DNA of 64,000 bases from Pyropia yezoensis (Eukaryota; Rhodophyta; Bangiophyceae; Bangiales; Bangiaceae). Position 1 is the stretch's first letter, and each line of letters begins with the position of its first letter. The notes below the pieces were generated by a model, which made no database searches, was not told the origin of the DNA, and worked only from the letters and a program-made list of their open reading frames with translations. The position numbers and the translations under genes are program-made. The stretch is taken from contig CM020620.1 in the NCBI GenBank assembly GCA_009829735.1, forward strand, positions 24,774,020-24,838,019, read 5' to 3'. This document shows positions 32,501-40,236 of this stretch, piece by piece.

Positions 32501-35500
32501 TACGCGCGCGAACGCGGCTGCGCTGCGGGCGATGGTGTCGCCGTCGCTGGAGGAGCGGTCGCCCCGGGCAGCGGCGATGTTTGCACAGCTCCTCGCTCGG
32601 CTGCTGGTTGTTTCACCTCCAGAGGACTCGCCGACGGCTGCCGCCGCTGCGGCGGCTGTTGCCAATGCGGGCGGCGGGGGCGACAAAGGGGTTACTCCTG
32701 CGGCGGCTGGCGGCGCGGGCGGAGGCGCCGCCGCTGCCGCCCCGGGTGGACAGGCACCTTCCGCGGATATGGCACTGGTGTACACAACGGTCGACACGGT
32801 ACTCGACCGGTGCCTCCGCACGTCAGACACGGTGCAACAGTACAACGCGCTGGTGGTTTTGCGTGCGGTTGTGAACGTGCGGCCTTCGGCGCTGCGGCGT
32901 TACATTGACCCGCTGGTGCGCGCCCTCCACCGGCTCACGCTGGAGATCATCTCGGTGCACCACGCGGCCAAGGAGTACGGGTCGGGCCGGGGAGGGGGCG
33001 GTATGCCTGGTGGTGGTGGCCCCATCGGGGGGGGCAACGGCGGGGACGTGAGTATGGACGGCAAGCCGCTGATGCTATGCCTGAATCTGTTGGGCAACGA
33101 CCTGAGCGTGTTGAGCTACGAGAGGCGGCGGGCCTTTTTCCAGATCTTTACGAACCTGCTGCTTGAGCGATGCCATCATGTACCGGTGCTTATCGAGGCG
33201 GTGCGGCTGGTCAGCACGTGGGTACTACCCGCAGCCGCGGCGGCGACCGAGTCGCCGGTTGTACCCGCCGGGGCAGAGGCCGCCGGTTCCCCTGCCAGCA
33301 CGGCGGCGGCATCTCCGGCACCCGATGCCCGCAAGGAGGCACCTCCCCCCAAGGAGGTGGTGTCACCTAAAGAGAAGGTCACCCTCATGATGAAGCTCGT
33401 CACGTTGGATCGCGTGGGTGGCTCCGGCTCCCGCCGACTCCAGGCGTCGGTGCTGGACCTGGTGTACCGACTCTTTGCCGGGGAGTCGGGCCGTCAAACC
33501 CGCTTTGAACTGCTGCCAGGCAAGACCGAGCGCCTCTTCTTGGACGGTCTGCGGTCGACTGATGTGCCGACTCGGCGCCGCTTCTTTGCGCTCTTCACCG
33601 CGACCATGCCGTCGCGGCCCCTGGAGCGGCTGCTGTACATCCTGGCCAAGCAGGACTGGGAGCCGCTGTCGGATTCGTTCTGGATTCGCCAGGCGTTGGA
33701 TCTTCTACTGGCTGTCGTGCTGGAGCCGTCGCCACTAGTGGCAGACGCTTCGCTTGCGCGGTTTCCGGCCATCCGGCTGGCAGCGTCGCCGCCGGCTGCA
33801 TCAGCGGTAGAGACTGGGGCGCGCGCTGGCGCTGCTGGTGCGCGCCCGGCGGGGCCACGGCTGGACCCTGTCGAGTTGGGGCGCACGTCGGTGGAGAAAG
33901 AGGAAATGCGTCGCCTTTTCATGCGAACAGTCGCGACCGGCGGGGGCGACGCGAGCCGGCGCGGTCGGCGGGTTCGCCCTCTTGCAAAAGAGCTGTCGCT
34001 GGCCACGTCTGGGTCAGTGGCTTCCTCGTTGCGGGAGCTGACGCACCTAGACTCGTCGCTCGCTCATCGACTGTGGGTACGCCTTTTTCCCCAGTTGTGG
34101 GCGTCAGCGACGGAGCAGGAGCGAACGGCGGTCGAGGCCGCCCTTGGCGAGCTGGTCGTCAAGGAGTACCACCTGGCGCAGGCATCGTGGCGCCGCAACG
34201 TTGTACAAGTGCTGCTCGAGGGCGCGGCCGCCTGCGGACCCGACGGACCGATCCTTCACCCGGCGGTGCTGCTGCATGTGGCTCGGCGTTGGAACGCGTG
34301 GCACGCGGCAGCCCCTATGCTGGAAGCTCGCATCAAGTCGCTGAATGCCGAAGTGGGCGGGCGGGGGCGGGTGGAGCTTGCGAAAGAGCTGGTGAGCACG
34401 CAGGACGCGCTCGCGGCGCTGTACCACGGCCTCGGCGAGTTTGACTGCCTTGCTGCCCAGTGGAAGATGCGAGCGACGAACACCAGGACGGTTGCTGCGC
34501 TGGAGCTGGAGCAGCGCGGTGAGTGGGCAGAAGCCCAGGATGTGTACTGTGATGTGATGGCGCGCGGGCAAGCCATGATTGGACAGTACAGCTTGGGTGG
34601 CGTGGCTGGTGCAGAGTCCCAGGCAGAGATGTGCTTATGGCAGGAGCGGAGCATTGTGTGCGCGAAGCAGCTGAGCAAGTGGGATACTCTTACCGAGTAT
34701 GCACGCACGGTCATGTCCACGGAGCTTCTCCACGACTGCGTGTGGCGCATCCCCGACTGGTCCAGCCTGAAGGAGCTGCTGCACACGCATCCGGTGGAGG
34801 ACTCGCTGCAGCTCAAGATGTACGAGGCGTACAAGAACCTGCAGGAAAATAAGCTGGATGCCGCCGAGCAGGTAATTTTGGTCGGCTTTCAACGTGCGCT
34901 GGAGCGACTGGCGAGCGTGCCTGAGTCGGCGGGCTGGTGCTCCGTGTCACCCTCGCTGACGCACTTCCAGCAACTGGTGGAGCTGCAAGAGTCGGTTAGG
35001 ATTCTTGCAGAGCTCAATGCCATTTCCTCTGGCGCCACCGCGGGCGGCCCGGCGGGCGGCGGCGGCGGCGGCGGCCCGACCTCCCACGGCGCAGGCGGCG
35101 TTGGCGGTGGCGGTGGTGCTGCCAGTGGTGCCGGTGGGGGTGGCGCTGGCCGGGGCGGCGGCGCAATGGGGGCGAGTGGACCTGTGGCGGGTGTTCTCTC
35201 CATGGACGCTCGGGTGGAAAACGTGCGTGTCATCTTGGCAGGCTGGCGGGACCGGCTGCCCAACGACTTTGAAAGTCCCTCTGTGTGGAACGACCTGCTG
35301 ACGTGGCGCAACCACATGCATCAGGTGGTGGTCAACGTGCTGCAGGCTATGAAGGACTCGGCCGCGTCGTCAGGCGGCCGCTCGGACGTCTCTCAGCAAG
35401 CGCTCGTGATTGGTGTCAACGAGACAGCCGCGAACGTGCACCGCTACGCGCGTGCACTGCGCAAGCAGAATCTGCCCGAGGTTGCCATCCACGCCCTTCA

Positions 35501-38500
35501 GCGGCTCTACCCGTTCCAGACGATGGAGCTCAACGAGTACTTTGTCAAGACTAAGGAGACGGCCAAAGCCTTCCTCGCGTCCCCGCGTGAGTACGGAGGC
35601 AACGCGTTTCACGTCGGCCTGTCCCAGCTCAACGGGACAAACATGGACATGTTCAACGACCGGCAAAAGGCGCAGCTGTTCACACTCAAGGGGCGCCTGT
35701 TCGACGCGCTACAGCATCCAGTATCGACAGTCAACATGCAGTACGCGACGGCGCTGGCGCAAAGCGAGGACGTTGGCTCTGCGTGGCTCGCCTGGGCCCA
35801 CCAGTGTGACAAACTCCACGAGGCCGCGGCGATTGCTGGGGCGGGGTCGGCGGCAGCTTCGGCGTCTCCTGCAGCAGCCGCCGGGTTGCCGTCGATGAGT
35901 GGAGCCACAGCCGGCACGCCCGACGCGCCCGTGCCTGCGGGTGGCCCTCGGCCGCCCGGGACCCCTGGGCTGGCGACCGCTGACCCGCGCGTGGCGGCGG
36001 CGGTGGCGGCGTCGTCGGCTGAGAGCTTGGAGCAGGAGCTCCAGTGGCGGGAGGCGGCAGCCAATTGCTACCTCGCGGCCGTCCGTTTTGGCTCCCGCAA
36101 GGCCCGCACTTTTCTGCCTCGCGCGCTGCGCTTGCTTAGTGTGGACGTGATTGTCCGATTGCGCCGCCACCGACCGGCTTCGCCGGTGGTGTGGACTTCC
36201 CCGCCCCCCGCAGGCGCACCTCCTGCTGCTGCGGATGGCAGTCGCAAGCCTTCGTACAGCCCATCCACGGGCATTGGAGTCGAGGGCGTCTTTGCAGTGA
36301 TGGTCCCGCAGCTGCCCATGTGGGTGTGGCTGCCCTGGCTCCAGCAGCTGGTCCCGATGCTGGCGCGGGCCGAGGCCGCCCAAGCGCAGCAGATCCTTTC
36401 CCGGATGGCGCAGACCTACCCGCAGGCGCTCTTCTTCCTCCTCCGCTCATTCCTGGAGGAGCGCTTCTCCATCGATCGGCCGACGCGCAACCTCACGTAC
36501 GACGCGCTCAAGGCAGCGCGCCCCAACACAGTTGCCGTGCTGCCCGCCGAGGCCTCGGCGCAGATGCAGCTGTCCCAGGCGTCCAAGCACATGCAGTCAG
36601 TCCAAGGAGTGGCCTTGCAGGCCAAGAGCCGGCTGACCAACCTGGACAAGGTGTACCACACGGTACGGGCGTCGGCGGCGGCGGCAACGACGGAGCCCAA
36701 CAAGTCAGTGGTGGCAGCGAATGCGCAGGCCGTGCTCGTCGAGCTCCACAAGGCACGGCGGATGTACGAGCGCACGCTGGATGCGTTCAAGGAGGCGCAG
36801 CGCTCGCACGCGGCTGCCGCCGCAGCTGTGGCGGCAGCGTCTGCTGCGCAGGCCCAGCACAGCTTGGACGCGTCCCCGCACCAGAGGCGGTCGGCGGACA
36901 AGGAGCAGGGGCCGGTGCAGCCGGGGCAACCTGGGTCGCAGCAGCAGGGGCGGCCCGGGACGCCGCTGCAGAACCGTGCCAAGCCGCCGTCAGCGTCCCC
37001 ACAGGTACCTCCTGGCGTGGGCGGTGTCGGCGCCGATACCAAGCCCCCCAAGCCGACGCCCCCCCCGTCGCGGGCGGGCGGGCCCCGCACCCGAGACGTC
37101 CTCTCCACGTCTGCACACGAGCACGGGGACACTGTGATGGCCATCCTCGTGCAGGCGTTTCACCCGCTGTACGTGGAGATGGAGCGGGTGGCACAGGACC
37201 TGGCGCAGCGGACCAAGCCGCAGCAAGAGGAGCAGCTGCTCGGCTTGATGAACGCCCTGTTGCATCGGTGCTATCAACTGTCCACCTCCTCTGGCAGCGA
37301 CGTGCAGCAGTCGCTGCGGGCGGCGCTGGAGGAGGTGTCTCGCATGTGCTTCGCAACGCGGCCACCCGACGCAAAGGGTGGCGCCGGTGCTGGCGGCGGT
37401 CCCAGCAGCGGCCGGGCTGGCGCGCCGGCGGCGTCGGCGGGTAAGGTGCAGGCGTCCATCTCAGACCTCAAGGCGGCGTTTGAAGCGGAACTGGCACCCC
37501 AGACCGCGACGGACTTTCCGACCCAGATCGAGCCGTTTATCGCGCGACTGCGCCGATGGAAAAATGTCTTTCAGAGGCGCGTCGACTCGATGCCGGAGGA
37601 GCGCAACCTGGAGCTCCTCTCTCGTCACCTCATGGACCTGCACGAGTCAGAGGTCGACGTTCCCGGCCAGTATCTGATGGCCATTGCGACGGAGCCGTCG
37701 CCCGATCGGCACGTTAAGATTGAGCGCTTTGGCGCGTGCGTCCGCGTCGTGCGGCGGCACTCGGTGGCCTCTCGTGGGCTGACGCTCCACGGCAATGACG
37801 GCAAGCAGTACCGCTTTGTGCTTGAGACGTCGGTCAACGCCGTGTGCCAGCGGCAGGAGGAGCGGTCGGCGCAGCTGTGTCGCCTCTTTAACGCTTCCTT
37901 CTTGTCCGCCCACTCCGAGGCGCGGCGACGGCGGCTCGCCCTCCACGTGCCGGTGCTGGTGCCAACGGGCTACCACACCCGGCTGGTGTCGGACAATGTA
38001 CCGCTGTGCAGCCTCTCTGAGGCGCTCGAACGCCACTGTGAGGCGCAGGGCGGCGCGATGGATGACCCACTGGTGGCGTTCCGGCGGCTGTGCACGGTGC
38101 CCGTCGGCGCCAGCCGGGAAGAGGTCAATGCCGCCCGCCACCAGGCGTTTCTAGAGGTCTGCCGGCAGGTGCCCATCACCTGCTTGTCGACATTTATCGG
38201 TGGCTCCATCGCGAGCCCTGCCGAGCTGTTTGCTTTTAAAAAGCGCTTTGCCGAGACGCTGGGCATTGCGAGCATTGTGAGCTACGCGCTAGTGGTGGGC
38301 GCGCGGCGGCCGCAGAACTTGTCCTTCTCGTGGACGTCCGGCGCGGTCGTGCACGGCCACATGCGGCCGCTGGTGTCGGCGCGCGGGCTGCTCGAGTGCG
38401 ACGAGACGGTGCCCTTCCGCCTCACCCGCAACATGTACGCCTTTCTCGGCCGCACTGGCGTCACTGGGGCGCTCTTTGGGGGGATGGCCGCGACGGTGGC

Positions 38501-39041
38501 GGCGCTCCAGAGCAACGACGACCTGCTTGACGTGTACCTCCACGCGGTCGTCCGGGACGAGCTGTCCATTTGGGCCGCCTCCCAGACGCGGGCGGCGACG
38601 CTGTCGGCCGCGTCGGCAGCGGCCGCTGCGCGGGCGGCGGCCGCGGCGGCGGCCGCGGGGGCGGCATCCCCTGCGGCCGCCGCCGCCGCCTCTGCCGCGC
38701 CGCCCGGCACGCCTGGCACGCCTAACACGCCCGGCGGGGTGACGCCTGCTGCGACCGCCGCCGCTGCCGCCCCTGCCGCCGCGGCGGCGGCAGCGGCGCG
38801 GGCGCCCGGCGGCGGGCCCGGGAGCGGCCTCTCCCCCGGCGCGGTGACGGCCATCTCCGAGTTTGACCTGGTGGAGGAGCGCCTGCAGGAGAGCGTGCGG
38901 ATGGTGTTTGGCCGCCTCCGCCCCGCCGTCGGGCCGACCATTTCCGACGGCGTCGCTTTCCACGTGCGCGCGCTGCTGCAGCTGGCGCAGTCGGACGCGG
39001 CGCTGGCGCAGATGGTGTCGAGCTGGCACGCCTGGTTTTAA
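23553..39041 (+). CDS. TRA1: Tra1/TRRAP, SAGA/NuA4 activator-binding pseudokinase scaffold
   Basis: A 5162-residue PIKK-family protein in one exon. Tra1/TRRAP is the docking subunit for activators in SAGA and NuA4/TIP60 histone acetyltransferase complexes. The first ~3450 residues form HEAT/TPR-like helical repeats, with the family signature LRPLAYSFLAELVHYVR, LFGTNVHDPSLSFSMQT and LLLNLIEGI near residue 350. The FAT domain lies at about 3480-4320. The kinase-like domain (about 4715-5010) begins IERFGACVRVVRRHS. The catalytic loop reads VVGARRPQNLSFSW where active PIKKs have GDRHxxN, and HGHMRP stands where DFG should be, so it is a pseudokinase as in yeast and man. FATC ends the protein at SSWHAWF. 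Known orthologues are ~3700-3900 residues; the excess is Ala/Gly/Pro/Ser inserts (for example about 510-750, 1160-1300, 2290-2500, 2720-3090 and 5020-5100). ATG 23553 has a GCGACC context and is followed by LTPRNFVAHVTRL. Confidence 0.97.
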   Translation: MLTPRNFVAHVTRLVDPATPPEERLLLVTSIRDNIEVVYTQEYNSFLSHFIPALKRVLTDVTSPQTVDNEVHKARNVVLEVLNRLPHIDALRPYVSDLLTLALLILRTDNEENAVTALRIIFDLHKNFRPYLEAHVQEFLVFVAQLYRNFTRTVNAAFAPPATGGVGPGGPGGPPGAAGMAGGQPALIASTHSFKVVIECPLIVMFLFQLYPKFIGENIPVLLPLMVSAIEVTVPPTAVAPPAPGVARASRHRLLHDFIAAQVKTVSFLSYLLKQFHALMKPHEASIPRSVVQLLLACPGDAVAIRKELLVAVRHILATDFRAGFFPQIDLLLDEKVLVGTGRVAYDTLRPLAYSFLAELVHYVRHDLTLPQLSRVIYLFGTNVHDPSLSFSMQTTSVRLLLNLIEGILGDDSEVKARQLLIRIMDILVSKFATIKAQVPRLLSHVATLRARGDVYAAGRPLSEDPVVDPMKEINECKHLIKTLTLGLKTVVWSASNIKVQPPPPPTVSAPGATAPGAGLPGAPPGTAGAAAGGAHGVHGRGAGGADGGGAPPAPPPRKGLTEDECAILTRLLESAMDCFRLYGREASLDLPPGMVVALAGPPGGAGVVDSSAPKRRAEAAAAPPAQVPPPRGSSTAASVARPGSADPSQTGGAAAAAGVAGSGTAGLASRSGPAAGVVAPVAAATAASTSHAGGGRPALPERTVAVAGGGGGGSTVSLPPLASEKEILDQFAQIFTVLDARNFQDVFGLRMPELFDEIVRNSAVLAIPQHFLANVNISKYFADILLSFVVSQLPQLGSVASTHARRAPALLRLFKILFASVTLFSDNEPVLHPHLATIVRGCLTHAAAQLEPGNYLQLLRALFKSLSVGKHKLQFELLYRDLMPLVESLFQSLLKLHEGPHRLAHRDIFIELCLIVPARPSTIFPHLSDQLKPITLALSSGSDLIALGLRTLEFWVDTLQPDYLDRLLTAVEPGLTRALFRHVRPAPYPYGSAALRIFGKLGSRMRRFPHSFVDLSAFPLHAHPALRLHFKWNSVMSASGMPAPAGAVALGSAGPAAAASAPAASAFGGSSRPGSPMITDGSPPSPFFGSFQLPLDDLVQLATEALLDERPPGNRAADGSHKKRAYELLKACLSPFLDLDEATSLVERDDAAVPVLTVPCDAPPAAAVPCAPPGAIAAASATAAGGARPASAGTKRPESSRRPGVGPGRRRRTRAIHHSEVVTVTRLLVGLLAAPGDTDLLRAFDADLHDANTAHAGGQPGSNGGGGRTGGGGGAGGGDGGGTGGGGGDNPHGSSSAVPPVASMGPRAFADALCRHFALLEVHRLGSCSVGVGPDVDRASLPSGSDVRPPDRLEPDLFVAALVQVLARERREHAAAGLDALRAYVDALVAFEAARRCSEVQAERAAAAAQTAMQGVFLAKGSAHVSCGSASTPGLAAGVPGASDEPSSRDKDGDVVMAGAPSSAAMPAVVSAAAVSAKGKGPATAASGRAGGHAGPAGARETMSTPSGVRSSASSASPAMAGLIERLCHCCYERTWYQKWAGAAGLGIVARRAPPSLMRDRTSACYEVHVVCALLFVERDLAPEFGIVASQEAASSLATVLEVMHGSGRHRGRFHRSAATQEGVGGPNTAVPGGGSESTGGAGTPATVGANAPVAAAAAGTPSRPAGTGGVAGAEQPPLAVPAGDPSSGGDGSSGAGGGGNAPSQPTPPLTPEEEAEAEDELYTLREVTKVIEVELLMDAPLARAASRRALEVLARVLGCTVSDVLMPVRDSLLKPLSQRQLRQLPFPGQIAYVHAVTYCLSLRPVLLGKELLVGVLRDFFFIPLIEVANDMTMEKLTEAEEGIRHKLVENKLIQVKTVDELLQLRRQAVEFLCAIVTSCPTELQAPENEDVFRNVVAALFRSLQSRDKELVAAGKRGLPLAIQAHPAPKELLQTNLRPVLGNLVDYKKLTIPYLCGLSRVLELLSAWFNVNLGDKLLEHLVKWTEPEKLAATKKWVPGTESSVAAAILDLYHLMPQGASKFFEPFVLMVLRLEAVLTVTAPGTAHLGLRGAHAASTSPYREPLLRYSNKHSAVAVDFFLSHLHRPPLRGLFMTLLRAEGADPLRKELMNSPQKLLSATFRLAVPTDAGGAVSGVVSAAAIYGVLIVDALERECPGWLASTPAVFLCLLEVWRSPGRRERLAREQSLPLEHLQESRILASLLLTYVRAHPEAVEVLFALLSIFSVRTLSDFTFVRDFYTDVVGDRYAPQYKRAIMVYFLKFFAMPDVSQEHKVHALQLLVTPMLEKHLSARSAERERRRAAVGAGGAATADKEPGAARADAVPGAPVAGAPTAGGVAAAPAVATAGPATARPQPAGPSAPTPGAAAAPAGASLPPGADGLPVGSASTVAAGAAATVATPATTGQVVPDIAAAAAPAVAPAGHVAPGAGSATAAPPAAGGVAGAAAGAVPSAAPAPAVPGTPGPLPAEVVTVGEGGPSAVKMDADDVLDTEMIDRIMRELLDQPDEVLRVHDEPLSAELLQLATLLLKFMPVELSRYRKEVIKFGWNHLKREDSVAKQWAFVNVSRFIEAYQAPDKIILQVYVALLRACQQDGRALVRQALDILTPALPRRLVHNPVDHKYPIWIRYTKKILLEEGHSLPHLVHIWQLIVRHSSSFYAARAQFVPIMVNLLSRMSASSSASLPEYRRLAVDLADLVISWDIQRIAASRKRARPVDMESESGGGRPPQLARVEAGAVVPGGSGGAGAGPTAVGAAGAPIAAGTAAAAGEPAAGADAAAVGTPAAAAATAATAAAAAAAAAAARAENAEEFRPTPAMTEMVVNFLARVAFTNNEARERKVLTRRCLALIDKALGVWPNVSVRLVYLEKILDANAPDARGPGGSATPSGGSGGGGGGGGRGHATQARGAAGGGSSGSAGSSAADGSGSGSGGGGARPGGAAGGSSAAAAAAGSSPMNSERAAAQAAALATALELALVLLRRQGAAFTRANAAALRAMVSPSLEERSPRAAAMFAQLLARLLVVSPPEDSPTAAAAAAAVANAGGGGDKGVTPAAAGGAGGGAAAAAPGGQAPSADMALVYTTVDTVLDRCLRTSDTVQQYNALVVLRAVVNVRPSALRRYIDPLVRALHRLTLEIISVHHAAKEYGSGRGGGGMPGGGGPIGGGNGGDVSMDGKPLMLCLNLLGNDLSVLSYERRRAFFQIFTNLLLERCHHVPVLIEAVRLVSTWVLPAAAAATESPVVPAGAEAAGSPASTAAASPAPDARKEAPPPKEVVSPKEKVTLMMKLVTLDRVGGSGSRRLQASVLDLVYRLFAGESGRQTRFELLPGKTERLFLDGLRSTDVPTRRRFFALFTATMPSRPLERLLYILAKQDWEPLSDSFWIRQALDLLLAVVLEPSPLVADASLARFPAIRLAASPPAASAVETGARAGAAGARPAGPRLDPVELGRTSVEKEEMRRLFMRTVATGGGDASRRGRRVRPLAKELSLATSGSVASSLRELTHLDSSLAHRLWVRLFPQLWASATEQERTAVEAALGELVVKEYHLAQASWRRNVVQVLLEGAAACGPDGPILHPAVLLHVARRWNAWHAAAPMLEARIKSLNAEVGGRGRVELAKELVSTQDALAALYHGLGEFDCLAAQWKMRATNTRTVAALELEQRGEWAEAQDVYCDVMARGQAMIGQYSLGGVAGAESQAEMCLWQERSIVCAKQLSKWDTLTEYARTVMSTELLHDCVWRIPDWSSLKELLHTHPVEDSLQLKMYEAYKNLQENKLDAAEQVILVGFQRALERLASVPESAGWCSVSPSLTHFQQLVELQESVRILAELNAISSGATAGGPAGGGGGGGPTSHGAGGVGGGGGAASGAGGGGAGRGGGAMGASGPVAGVLSMDARVENVRVILAGWRDRLPNDFESPSVWNDLLTWRNHMHQVVVNVLQAMKDSAASSGGRSDVSQQALVIGVNETAANVHRYARALRKQNLPEVAIHALQRLYPFQTMELNEYFVKTKETAKAFLASPREYGGNAFHVGLSQLNGTNMDMFNDRQKAQLFTLKGRLFDALQHPVSTVNMQYATALAQSEDVGSAWLAWAHQCDKLHEAAAIAGAGSAAASASPAAAAGLPSMSGATAGTPDAPVPAGGPRPPGTPGLATADPRVAAAVAASSAESLEQELQWREAAANCYLAAVRFGSRKARTFLPRALRLLSVDVIVRLRRHRPASPVVWTSPPPAGAPPAAADGSRKPSYSPSTGIGVEGVFAVMVPQLPMWVWLPWLQQLVPMLARAEAAQAQQILSRMAQTYPQALFFLLRSFLEERFSIDRPTRNLTYDALKAARPNTVAVLPAEASAQMQLSQASKHMQSVQGVALQAKSRLTNLDKVYHTVRASAAAATTEPNKSVVAANAQAVLVELHKARRMYERTLDAFKEAQRSHAAAAAAVAAASAAQAQHSLDASPHQRRSADKEQGPVQPGQPGSQQQGRPGTPLQNRAKPPSASPQVPPGVGGVGADTKPPKPTPPPSRAGGPRTRDVLSTSAHEHGDTVMAILVQAFHPLYVEMERVAQDLAQRTKPQQEEQLLGLMNALLHRCYQLSTSSGSDVQQSLRAALEEVSRMCFATRPPDAKGGAGAGGGPSSGRAGAPAASAGKVQASISDLKAAFEAELAPQTATDFPTQIEPFIARLRRWKNVFQRRVDSMPEERNLELLSRHLMDLHESEVDVPGQYLMAIATEPSPDRHVKIERFGACVRVVRRHSVASRGLTLHGNDGKQYRFVLETSVNAVCQRQEERSAQLCRLFNASFLSAHSEARRRRLALHVPVLVPTGYHTRLVSDNVPLCSLSEALERHCEAQGGAMDDPLVAFRRLCTVPVGASREEVNAARHQAFLEVCRQVPITCLSTFIGGSIASPAELFAFKKRFAETLGIASIVSYALVVGARRPQNLSFSWTSGAVVHGHMRPLVSARGLLECDETVPFRLTRNMYAFLGRTGVTGALFGGMAATVAALQSNDDLLDVYLHAVVRDELSIWAASQTRAATLSAASAAAAARAAAAAAAAGAASPAAAAAASAAPPGTPGTPNTPGGVTPAATAAAAAPAAAAAAAARAPGGGPGSGLSPGAVTAISEFDLVEERLQESVRMVFGRLRPAVGPTISDGVAFHVRALLQLAQSDAALAQMVSSWHAWF

Positions 39042-40236
39042 GCAGGCCGTGCGCGTCCCGCGAGCCCCCGCCCCGTCCCCCGCCGTGGCGAGTTCGCGGG
39101 ACGGATCCGGCGGTGGGGCGGACGGCCCCAGTCTGTCTGCCCTGCTGCTGCAGCCCCTTATGCCACCCGATCTGCTGCTGTGCCTTGACTGTGCTGTTGA
39201 TTCCGCTGTTGTTTTTTCCCCTTTCACTGCCCTTGTTCTTCACTGCTTTCGTGTTCTTGTGGGGGTGCGTGTCCTTAAGTTCACGCCGGGCACGGCCCGT
39301 GCCGCGTCATCGAGTGCACCTGGTCGTGTCTTTCAAAAAAAAAAATCCTTTGGATGTGGCGGACCGTCTCTCCTCCGGGGCCCCGACGAACCCCTCGCCC
39401 CGCTCCGCACTGGCCTTATCCCCGTCAGCCCCACGTCTGCCCCGTCCAGAGCCAACCAAGCTGCCGGCGCTGACGGCGGTCGGGTGGTATGGGTAATGAT
39501 TGCCGTGGCGGGAGGAGGATGTGGGGTCGTGGCGGGGCGCTGCGTCCCCCCCGCGTGACCCGCCCTCCACGGCCACGGCCGCCGTCTGGCAGCATGCCTC
39601 GCCACCGCTGTGGCGCATGGCGGCAGATGCGAGGTGGTGGCATCCAGAGGCGGGGGCGCGCCGGGGACCACGAGCGGCCGCGACGTCGTGGGTGTGGCGA
39701 CGGTAGGCGCGTGGCCGCCGGTGGCACCACCCGCGAAGGGCGGATGTGCAGCTGCTGGAAACATTTTTGCGGGCGCGAGGGTGGAAGTGCCGTCGGCGTA
39801 CTGGCCACCGCGGCGGTCGTGGCGTCTGCGGTGGCGGCGGCGGCGGCGACGGCGGCGGCAGGAAGGGTGGGGAAGAGTTTGTGGTAGGCTGACTGCTTCG
39901 CCGCGCGCGAGACGGGTCCACCACCAAAGGGGCGCGCGGCGGCCCGACGTGGCCATCGCCTCGCTGTTCACCGCCACCGCCGCGGCGGCGGCGGTCAGGA
40001 AGGTGATGAACCCCCCCCCGCCGCCTCCGCGCCCTCCTCGCTAGCCCCCTGCCCCCACAACGGGCAGGACATCGGCGGAGGAGGGGATGGAAATGCGCCG
40101 CGAAAGTGGCGCCTAGCACACGGCTCACAACCGGGCCGGGTCACCCGCCGCCATCGCTGCTTAGCCCCGCCAAAGGCAGTCATGGCCCCCACCACCTCCC
40201 ACGTCCGCCGCGGCCGGGTGCCAACGTTTCCCCGTC
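39042..40236. other. 3' region of Tra1 and convergent flank
   Basis: Plus-strand 3' UTR sequence of Tra1 probably occupies the first few hundred bases. It includes a T-rich stretch at 39180-39260 and an 11-base A run at 39335-39345. 39480-40230 is GC-rich. A minus-strand stretch near 39890-40010 (FITFLTAAAAAVAVN) is protein-like but too short to call a gene. Confidence 0.45.

Noticed and set aside
38160-38560. Tra1 as an active protein kinase
   Set aside because: The catalytic Asp/Asn loop and the DFG motif are both replaced, as in known Tra1/TRRAP pseudokinases.
24216-38941. Many 100-380 codon ORFs antisense to or out of frame with Tra1
   Set aside because: They are shadows of the conserved Tra1 frame and show Ser/Arg/Ala bias from its GC-rich codons.
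39307-40128. 273-codon minus-strand ORF after Tra1
   Set aside because: It is Arg/Pro/Ser/His-biased with no motif, and overlapping frames are equally open.
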